Assembly: GCA_905235555.1 (NCBI GenBank)
Contig: CAJOMD010000004.1
Location: forward strand, 1 to 46,006
Length of the DNA stretch: 46,006 bases
DNA from: an uncultured Eubacterium sp.
GTDB taxonomy: Bacteria; Bacillota; Clostridia; Lachnospirales; Lachnospiraceae
Direction of reading: 5' to 3'
In this document: one piece after another, positions 18,582-25,265 of the stretch
Layout: each line of letters starts with the position of its first letter
Position numbering within the stretch: the stretch's first letter is position 1
The notes under the pieces: generated by a model
Seen by the model: the letters and a program-made list of their open reading frames with translations, nothing else
Told to the model about the DNA's origin: nothing
Databases searched by the model: none
Program-made: the position numbers and the translations under genes

Positions 18582-19499
18582 ATGGCAAAAACATATGATG
18601 ATTTACTTGCTAAAGTGGCAGCTTGTCCAGTAAAAAAGGTGGCTGTTGCATGCGCACAAGATGATGCTGTATTGGAAGCTGTTAAGGCTGCAAAAGAGCG
18701 TAACATTGCTGATGCTATATTGGTTGGTGATGAACAGAAAATCAAAACTATCGCAGACGTTTTGAAAATGGATATAAAGGACTTCGAAATTATTGATGTT
18801 AAAGATACATATGAAGCTGCTCTCACTGCTGTTAAGTTAGTACACGACGGAAAAGCCGATATGTATATGAAAGGCTTAATTGACACTAAGTCATTTCTAA
18901 AAAGCGTCCTAGACAAAGAAGTTGGTCTTAGAACAGATAAAACTTTGTCACACGTTTGTGTATTTGATATTGAGGGAATCGATCGTCTACTATTTTTAAG
19001 TGACGTGGCATTTATACCATATCCAGACTTGGAGACAAAGGCTAACATTATTAGAAACACTGTAGAGATTGCTCAGGCTTGTGGAGTTGATAAACCTAAG
19101 GTAGCACCCCTCGCTGCTGTGGAAGTAGTCAATCCAAAAATGCCTTGTACAGTAGAGGCTGAAGAACTCACTAAAATGAATGAGTCCGGCGAAATCAAAG
19201 ATTGTATAGTGGATGGTCCACTTTCACTTGACCTTGCTATTGAGCCACAGGCTGCTTTCCATAAAGGAACTACAGATAGAAAGATTGTGGGCGACGCAGA
19301 CATCCTTCTATTCCCTGACATTCATGCAGGTAATATCACATATAAGGGTTTAGTTCACACTGCACCATGTAAGAACGGAAACATTTTAACAGGTACTAAG
19401 GCTCCTGTTATTCTTACTTCACGTTCTGATGAGTTTGAAGCAAAAGTTAACTCTATTGCACTAGGTGCTGTTGTGGCTGAGGCATTAAACAATAAATAA
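18582..19499 (+). CDS. ptb: Phosphate butyryltransferase
   Basis: This 305-residue protein belongs to the phosphate acetyl/butyryltransferase family and swaps CoA for phosphate on butyryl-CoA, giving butyryl phosphate. Family features include an N-terminal Rossmann-like half (KKVAVACAQDD, DAILVGDE), DMYMKGLIDTKSFL, and the C-terminal DILLFPDIHAGNI and ALGAVVAEAL segments. I place the start at 18582 because of a GGAG site 6 bases upstream. A longer TTG reading from 18546 has no support. It pairs with buk, so the assignment as butyryl rather than acetyl enzyme rests partly on that neighbour and on the butyryl-CoA operon about 9 kb away. Confidence 0.93.
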   Translation: MAKTYDDLLAKVAACPVKKVAVACAQDDAVLEAVKAAKERNIADAILVGDEQKIKTIADVLKMDIKDFEIIDVKDTYEAALTAVKLVHDGKADMYMKGLIDTKSFLKSVLDKEVGLRTDKTLSHVCVFDIEGIDRLLFLSDVAFIPYPDLETKANIIRNTVEIAQACGVDKPKVAPLAAVEVVNPKMPCTVEAEELTKMNESGEIKDCIVDGPLSLDLAIEPQAAFHKGTTDRKIVGDADILLFPDIHAGNITYKGLVHTAPCKNGNILTGTKAPVILTSRSDEFEAKVNSIALGAVVAEALNNK

Positions 19500-19506
19500 G
19501 TATTTA

Positions 19507-19537
19507 AATAGCGTTGTTCTTTGCAGCGCTATTTTTT
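19507..19537 (+). terminator. Attenuator-like terminator between ptb and buk
   Basis: AATAGCGTTG pairs with CAGCGCTATT (one G-U pair) and is followed by six T residues, 13 bases before the buk ATG. It probably ends part of the ptb transcripts. Confidence 0.75.
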
Positions 19538-19550
19538 ATAGGAGGAAATT

Positions 19551-20615
19551 ATGAGTTACAAGATTTTAATTATTAACCCTGGTTCTACTTCTACCAAGAT
19601 TGGTGTGTATGAAGATGAAACCCAGCTTATGGAAGAGACACTTAGACACACTACAGAAGAGATTGCACAGTACGATACAATCTATGACCAGAAAGATTTT
19701 AGAAAGAATGTTATTTTAAATGTCCTAAAAGATAAAGATGTTGACCTAAATAGTATAGACGTTGTTGTGGGACGTGGTGGTTTACTTAAACCTATTCCAG
19801 GTGGTACATACGCTACTACCCCAGAACTTTTAGAAGATTTAAAGATTGGCAAGCAAGGACAGCACGCATCTAACTTAGGTGGACTGCTTGCATACGATAT
19901 AGCACAAGAGATTGATGTACCATCATATATTGTAGATCCTGTAGTTGTGGACGAACTACAAGATGTTGCTAGACTATCAGGTCATCCTTTGATGGACAGA
20001 GTTTCAATCTTTCACGCACTAAACCAGAAGGCTGTTGCAAAGAGATACGCAAAAGAAACTGGTAAAGCTTATGATGAACTAAACCTAATCGTTGTTCACA
20101 TGGGCGGTGGTGTGTCAGTGGGCGCTCACAAAAATGGACAGATTATTGATGTTGCAAATGCACTAGATGGTGACGGTCCATTCTCTCCTGAGAGATCTGG
20201 AGGTCTTCCATCCGGACAGCTTATGAAAGTTTGCTTCAGTGGAGATTACACTCAAGCTGAAGTTGGAAAGATGATAAATGGTAACGGTGGTTTCAATGCA
20301 TACCTTGGAACAAACGATATGCGTGAAGTAGTTGAAATGGCTAAAACAGACGAAAAAGCTGCTTTAGTAAGAGATGCCTTCCACTATCAACTAGGAAAAG
20401 AAATTGGTTCTATGGCTGTGGTATTAGATGGCAAGGTAGATCAAATCATCCTAACTGGTGGTATTGCTTATAACCAAATCACTTGTGATTATTTCAGTGA
20501 TCACTGCGGATTTATTGCTCCTATCACTGTTTATCCAGGAGAAGACGAACTTCTTGCTCTTGCACAAGGTGCACTTAGAGTAATGAACGGCGAAGAGGAA
20601 GCTAAACAATACTAA
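19551..20615 (+). CDS. buk: Butyrate kinase
   Basis: This 354-residue member of the acetate/sugar kinase fold converts butyryl phosphate and ADP to butyrate and ATP. Motifs: the N-terminal phosphate loop [54 protein letters not shown], and ILTGGIAYN. These read as butyrate kinase rather than acetate kinase. With Ptb it forms the substrate-level ATP-yielding end of butyrate fermentation. A GGAGG site precedes the ATG. A bidirectional terminator follows. Confidence 0.97.
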   Translation: MSYKILIINPGSTSTKIGVYEDETQLMEETLRHTTEEIAQYDTIYDQKDFRKNVILNVLKDKDVDLNSIDVVVGRGGLLKPIPGGTYATTPELLEDLKIGKQGQHASNLGGLLAYDIAQEIDVPSYIVDPVVVDELQDVARLSGHPLMDRVSIFHALNQKAVAKRYAKETGKAYDELNLIVVHMGGGVSVGAHKNGQIIDVANALDGDGPFSPERSGGLPSGQLMKVCFSGDYTQAEVGKMINGNGGFNAYLGTNDMREVVEMAKTDEKAALVRDAFHYQLGKEIGSMAVVLDGKVDQIILTGGIAYNQITCDYFSDHCGFIAPITVYPGEDELLALAQGALRVMNGEEEAKQY

Positions 20616-20633
20616 ATAAAATACTATACAAAC

Positions 20634-20667
20634 AAAAAGGAAATGAATTAATATTCATTTCCTTTTT
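20634..20667. terminator. Bidirectional terminator after buk
   Basis: A perfect 15-bp stem (AAAAAGGAAATGAAT with its complement) with a TAAT loop and T-runs on both strands separates buk from the convergent secreted-protein genes. Confidence 0.9.
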
Positions 20668-20717
20668 TATATAAACTGTTAATACAATTTACATTTCGAT
20701 ACTAGATATACACTAGT

Positions 20718-22175
20718 TTATTTGATTTTAACCTTTTTAGGTTTTGACCAATTACTTCTATATATCTTTCCTGCAACTGTCTTTGTTGCTCTTGCTCTAA
20801 CAAATAATTTTTTCTTATTCTTAAACTTCTTGCTCTTCAAATTAAATTTAGTTTTCTTTGAATACTTTGTTATTAGCACATTTTTCTTACTAAATTTCTT
20901 CGCTTTTGATACCTGTATCTGATATTTGCTTACACCACTAGTCTTCTTTAGAACAACTTTTATTTTCTTTGCAGATTTTTTCTTTGTTGCTTTTTTAACG
21001 TTAGTAGAACTTACCTTAACATTACTATTATTAGAAGGTGATATCTGCTTAGTAATTATTTCTGGTGTTACCACTTCACCACCCTTCTTTGTGGTAATGT
21101 CTGTTGGTGTGACAGGTGTCTTGGTAGTAGGTGCCACTGTAGTAGGAGCCACTGTGGTGGTTGGTCTAACTGTGGTAGGTTTAGCTGTAGTGGTAGGAGC
21201 TACTGTAGTAGTCAAATCCTCTTCCGAAGCTTCTCTAACACGTGGATTAGTAATATCTAATACTACATCAGAGCCTAATTGATTAGCATAAAAATTTAGA
21301 GATGCCGAGGCATTACCTTCTCCCTCCCCATAAGCATATGTAATCAACGATACTGTGTTTGTTCCTTCTTTTAAAGGAATATAGTCTGTATTTTGGAATT
21401 TATACGAACCATTCGCCACAGAAGGAGTTATATCAAGCGATATAACGTATTGTTTTCCAGCATCTAATCCGCCAAATGATTTCATAATAACTGCAGCCAT
21501 CTGAGAATTATATGGACCAGTAGCATTTTGCACTTTTATATGATCTGGATTATATGGATCCACTCCTGCATAAAAATCCATATTAAGAAGAAATCCTATT
21601 TCATAGTTTCCTACTTTTGAAGCAGCAACCATTGAAGGAAGTTTATTCATTTCAATTTCAACCGGTTCATCGCCAGTGTAAGTCTCAGGCTCTATCACAT
21701 CAGCGCTATTATCTATACCATTTTTATTGTAAATATAAAGTACTGCTTTTTCGCTTCCATCATTCTTTTTGATTACAACATCACTGTACATATACTTAAA
21801 GTTTGAAAGATAAACAACTAATCCCGAGCCATCTTTGAAGCAATTTAGGGGAACTCCATTTACTGTCATCTCTCCAAAATCGGCATCATTAAATACTACA
21901 TAAATACCTGGTTCTGTGGCATCACCCGGTTGCTGAATATTTACAAAGAAATATATAGAACCTGAGCCCAAAACTGCTTTATACTGATTTGCTCCTACTT
22001 CTCCGGCCATATATTGTGCTGCCATTAAATCCTGTGAACCGGCAGCATGCGTTCTAGGGTCTTGTTCTGTGGCAGAAGTTTCATCTCCTGTTACAGTGTT
22101 ATAGCCAACTAGGCCAGTAACCACAAGAGCCGTTGCGCATAATAATGCCAACATTTTCTTATACATCTGTTTCAT
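20718..22175 (-). CDS. Secreted non-catalytic protein with Thr-rich linker and basic C-terminal module
   Basis: I do not recognise a catalytic domain in this 485-residue protein. Residues 1-30 are a signal peptide. Residues 40-160 and about 165-320 look like beta-rich domains, the second with the YVISLDITPS and GTNTVSLITYAYG style of jelly-roll carbohydrate-binding modules. Residues 325-385 are a linker of repeated TTVAPTT/TTKPT units. Residues 395-485 are a very basic module (KKATKKKSAKKIKVVLKK ... SNWSKPKKVKIK) closely related to the ends of both GH16 enzymes upstream. It is last in the four-gene secreted block, so I infer a surface glycan-binding role. No sortase motif, SLH domain or dockerin was seen. 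Confidence 0.75.
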   Translation of the reverse strand: MKQMYKKMLALLCATALVVTGLVGYNTVTGDETSATEQDPRTHAAGSQDLMAAQYMAGEVGANQYKAVLGSGSIYFFVNIQQPGDATEPGIYVVFNDADFGEMTVNGVPLNCFKDGSGLVVYLSNFKYMYSDVVIKKNDGSEKAVLYIYNKNGIDNSADVIEPETYTGDEPVEIEMNKLPSMVAASKVGNYEIGFLLNMDFYAGVDPYNPDHIKVQNATGPYNSQMAAVIMKSFGGLDAGKQYVISLDITPSVANGSYKFQNTDYIPLKEGTNTVSLITYAYGEGEGNASASLNFYANQLGSDVVLDITNPRVREASEEDLTTTVAPTTTAKPTTVRPTTTVAPTTVAPTTKTPVTPTDITTKKGGEVVTPEIITKQISPSNNSNVKVSSTNVKKATKKKSAKKIKVVLKKTSGVSKYQIQVSKAKKFSKKNVLITKYSKKTKFNLKSKKFKNKKKLFVRARATKTVAGKIYRSNWSKPKKVKIK

Positions 22176-22211
22176 TTTATCTTCTCCTTTTGTTTTTATT
22201 TAATAATCATT

Positions 22212-24032
22212 TTATAAAATATTTATTCTTTTATAATTTGACCAATTGCTAAACTTTTTACTATTGTCTATAGTTTTATATGCTCTAACCCTAACAAAAA
22301 CCTTTTTCCGTTTTTTAAGACTTTTATGGGTGATACTAAATGATACTTTGTTTTTGCTTATAATCTTATTAACCAGCGCATTTGTATTCTTTTTTGCATT
22401 CTTTTTAGTCTTATAAATTCTTACCTGATAACCATCTGCTATAGCCACCTTCTTTTTGAGCGTAACCTTAATCTTTTTAGCAGATTTTTTCTTTATAGCC
22501 TTCTTGATGGAAGGTTTAGTTTTTTTAATTTGATTAATCAGCTTCGAGTTATTAGTACTAGTTTTTGCACTAGGCAACGTAGTTTCTATTGGTTTAACTG
22601 ATGAATTATCAGTTTCTTCCGTAGGCAATACTGTAGGTTTACTGCTAGTAGTCACTTTAGGTGTGGTAGGTTGTGGCGCCTCTTTAGACTTATCTACTTT
22701 TCCTAAAAAAGAAGCATTTTTCAATTCTAGGTCTAAACTAGTATTAGGTTCCATATATTCACCGGCTATTCTTCCGCCCATCTCTATTATAAAATCTAAC
22801 CTACCATCATAGTACTTATCAATATATACATCTTTTGAAAAATGATAAGTATATCCTTTTTGTACGGAAACATTTTGATTTAAAAATGCATCTTCTATGG
22901 CATCTTCACCTACCACTTTCACAGTTAAATTTTTATCTATGGATGAGGTGATATCAAACGAGCATTTATATGTTTCGCCTGGTATATAATCCACTCCATT
23001 TATATATGCACGTATGGCTTTTGGGGTTATTCCTAGATATGAAATGTTTGCTGTGTACCCTGAATAGTCATTACTTACTCCTGTGCCCTGTACTACAGTT
23101 TTATTAAAATATAATGACCATCTATTTTTTAATTCTAAACTATTTCTGTTTACTGTTTCAGCTGGTATCAAATTCGGTCTTTTTTCGGTAACGCCTGAGC
23201 CTGTAATAATATTCTTTTCGGAATTTTTCTGTGATACTCTAACATAATCTATTTCCATGGTTTGTGGGAAATTAGAATCATCTATTGAAAATCCAGGCCA
23301 CTGTCCTCCAATAGCTAAATTTAAGATAATAAATTGTTCTTTCCTAAATTCACCTTTATATCCACCCAAAGTGTCAGAAAAGAAAACTTGATCATCCACC
23401 ATAAAATTCATTCTATTTTCTGTCCATTCAATTGCGTATGTATGCCATGCTGTCCTATCAAAATCAGATGATACTAACTTACTAGTATCTCCTCCACTGT
23501 CTTCTTGGCTACTCTCACCAAACCAGTGAAGTGCACCATGTGTAAATTTCTCAGTATTGATAGCCTCCATTATATCTATTTCTCCGCACCTAGGCCAACC
23601 AATATCTTTGTGGTTTCCTCCTAGCATCCAAAATGCGGGCCAAGAACCTCTAAACGAAGGCAGTTTCATTCTAGCTTCTATTTTTCCATACCTGAATTCA
23701 GCTTTTCCTTGTGTATTTATTCTTCCAGATGTATAGCCTTTTCCACCATAGGACCTTTTATAGCCTCTAATCTTTAAAGTACCGTTACTAACATCTATAT
23801 TATCTTTTGTATCACAATAAAATTGAAGTTCCTGGTTACCTCCACCGTTACCATTAACTTCTACATTCCATATATTTCTATTTAATGAATTCCCGTCAAA
23901 ATTATCTTCCCATACTACTTCATAATCATCTGCTTTTGCTTCTTTTAGGCCCGGGCTAAATGTCCATGAGCAAGTAATGATTAACAATATGGCAGAAACA
24001 TATGATGTGAATTTTATTATAGTTTTATTCAT
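22212..24032 (-). CDS. Secreted GH16 family beta-glucanase (laminarinase-like)
   Basis: This 606-residue protein has a signal peptide (about 1-34), a GH16 domain (about 36-275), a jelly-roll domain like CBM4/9 (about 295-455), a Thr/Ser/Pro-rich linker and a basic C-terminal module (about 505-606). The catalytic motif is GEIDIME, with E151 as nucleophile, D153 and E156 as acid/base. WPAFWMLGG and FIILNLAIGGQWPG are also typical. This motif layout fits endo-beta-1,3- or 1,3/1,4-glucanases, but the exact substrate cannot be read from sequence. The ribosome binding site (GGTGA) is weaker than its neighbours'. It follows the 380-residue protein after a hairpin. Confidence 0.93.
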   Translation of the reverse strand: MNKTIIKFTSYVSAILLIITCSWTFSPGLKEAKADDYEVVWEDNFDGNSLNRNIWNVEVNGNGGGNQELQFYCDTKDNIDVSNGTLKIRGYKRSYGGKGYTSGRINTQGKAEFRYGKIEARMKLPSFRGSWPAFWMLGGNHKDIGWPRCGEIDIMEAINTEKFTHGALHWFGESSQEDSGGDTSKLVSSDFDRTAWHTYAIEWTENRMNFMVDDQVFFSDTLGGYKGEFRKEQFIILNLAIGGQWPGFSIDDSNFPQTMEIDYVRVSQKNSEKNIITGSGVTEKRPNLIPAETVNRNSLELKNRWSLYFNKTVVQGTGVSNDYSGYTANISYLGITPKAIRAYINGVDYIPGETYKCSFDITSSIDKNLTVKVVGEDAIEDAFLNQNVSVQKGYTYHFSKDVYIDKYYDGRLDFIIEMGGRIAGEYMEPNTSLDLELKNASFLGKVDKSKEAPQPTTPKVTTSSKPTVLPTEETDNSSVKPIETTLPSAKTSTNNSKLINQIKKTKPSIKKAIKKKSAKKIKVTLKKKVAIADGYQVRIYKTKKNAKKNTNALVNKIISKNKVSFSITHKSLKKRKKVFVRVRAYKTIDNSKKFSNWSNYKRINIL

Positions 24033-24051
24033 TTCTTCACCATTTCAAAAC

Positions 24052-24083
24052 GCGGAGAATTATATAAAAATAAAATTCTCCGC
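24052..24083 (-). terminator. Intergenic hairpin inside the GH16 block
   Basis: GCGGAGAATT (24052-24061) pairs perfectly with 24074-24083 around an A/T loop. The long T-run is on the plus strand. On the minus strand, the direction of the genes, only GTTTTG follows. It may be an mRNA-stabilising or partial stop element rather than a full terminator. Confidence 0.55.
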
Positions 24084-24097
24084 ATTTTTTTGTTATT

Positions 24098-25240
24098 TTA
24101 TTTCTTAACTTTTACTTTTTTAGCTTTACTCCAAGCGCCATATCCTGCGGCATTGTATGCTCTAACAGATACTTTATATTTAGCTTTCTTCTTTAAATTT
24201 TTAAATACAACACTTGTTTTTGTAGTATTTTTAATTATAGTCTTCTTTCCCTTTACAGCACGAACCTGATATTTAGTAGCGCCAGGTACTGCTATCCAAC
24301 TTACACTTATCTTTTTGCCCTTCTTATTTTTAGCTGTAATCAATGGTTTAGCAGGCTTCACTACTTTCTTAGTGTCAGATTTGGAAGGTGCTACTGTTTC
24401 ATTTTGATGTTCACATGTACAAGGATTTACTACAATAGTTGATCCATCTGGTGCCTTTGTAGTTTCTTCAGGTGCTGCCTTAGTAGTTGGTTCTTCATAT
24501 GGCACCTCAAAAGCTGTAATATTGTTAAACTCAAGTTTTCCTGCTGCATTAACTTTCTCTGTAGTGCCTGGAGCAAATACATACTTCTCTCTAATATCTG
24601 CTGGCATCATTCTCAAGAAAGGTGATGAAGAAATTTCATATGAATATGCATATGCTCCATATGCAAATTGTACTACCACATGATCTTCAGCATAGTTCTC
24701 AGGAATAGTAAACTTGCGATCAAATGAATAACTTCCATTCTTAGGTGCTCGTACTGTCACAAACAAGAATTTGTTCGCATCATCTAATGGGTTTTTTACT
24801 GTTACAGTAACATTTTTCTCCTGTGGCTGTGTGCCATCTTCTGTAGTCATTGAATTAACAATGTCAAACTTTAATTCATATGTGCTCTTTGGTGTAACAT
24901 TCATATTAGTATCTGATGTTAGCTGATAAGGTTTATCACACCATCCATCTTGGTAAGCCCATACATCGTCTGGCATATATTCTTCTCCGTACCACTCTCT
25001 CTGCCATCCTGTGATTGAAATATTAGCTGTAAAACCACCATTTGCATTGTTACTTACTGTAGTTTGTGCTAATTTAGCATCATTCACTTCCCATTGGTCA
25101 TGAGTATGAGTCCATGGATTTGTTAATAGATTCTCTTCATCCGCTTTAACATTACTGTTAAATGAGATTCCAAAGAATAGTCCCACTGCTAGTGATAATG
25201 TGATTACAACACATATCACTTTACTTAGTGTTTTTTTCAT
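24098..25240 (-). CDS. Secreted CBM-like protein with fibronectin type III-like C-terminal domain
   Basis: No enzyme motif was found in this 380-residue protein. Residues 1-33 are a signal peptide. Residues 40-245 form a Trp/Tyr-rich beta domain (GWQREWYGEEYMPDDVWAYQ ... FDRKFTIPENYAEDHVVVQFAYG) that resembles carbohydrate-binding jelly-roll modules. A short Thr/Pro-rich linker contains a close Cys pair (NPCTCEHQ). Residues 295-380 read as a basic fibronectin III-like domain (ATKYQVRAVKG, YKVSVRAYNAAGYGAWSKAKKVKV). It starts 25 bases after the larger GH16 gene with a GGAGG site, so they are co-transcribed. I infer a binding partner for the same glucan. Confidence 0.75.
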   Translation of the reverse strand: MKKTLSKVICVVITLSLAVGLFFGISFNSNVKADEENLLTNPWTHTHDQWEVNDAKLAQTTVSNNANGGFTANISITGWQREWYGEEYMPDDVWAYQDGWCDKPYQLTSDTNMNVTPKSTYELKFDIVNSMTTEDGTQPQEKNVTVTVKNPLDDANKFLFVTVRAPKNGSYSFDRKFTIPENYAEDHVVVQFAYGAYAYSYEISSSPFLRMMPADIREKYVFAPGTTEKVNAAGKLEFNNITAFEVPYEEPTTKAAPEETTKAPDGSTIVVNPCTCEHQNETVAPSKSDTKKVVKPAKPLITAKNKKGKKISVSWIAVPGATKYQVRAVKGKKTIIKNTTKTSVVFKNLKKKAKYKVSVRAYNAAGYGAWSKAKKVKVKK

Positions 25241-25265
25241 TTTGTTCCTCCGTTCTTATAATTAA

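Noticed and set aside
18521-19060. A 179-codon open frame on the minus strand opposite ptb
   Set aside because: Antisense shadow of ptb. The ptb frame has clear motifs and a good GGAG site.
20926-21282. A 118-codon open frame opposite the Thr-rich linker of the 485-residue protein
   Set aside because: Reverse reading of the repeated Thr/Pro codons gives an artificial Val/Gly-rich frame with no start signal.
24052-24083. Hairpin as a full terminator that splits the GH16 block
   Set aside because: The T-run is on the wrong strand for the genes here, so complete termination is unlikely. It is kept only as a weak element.
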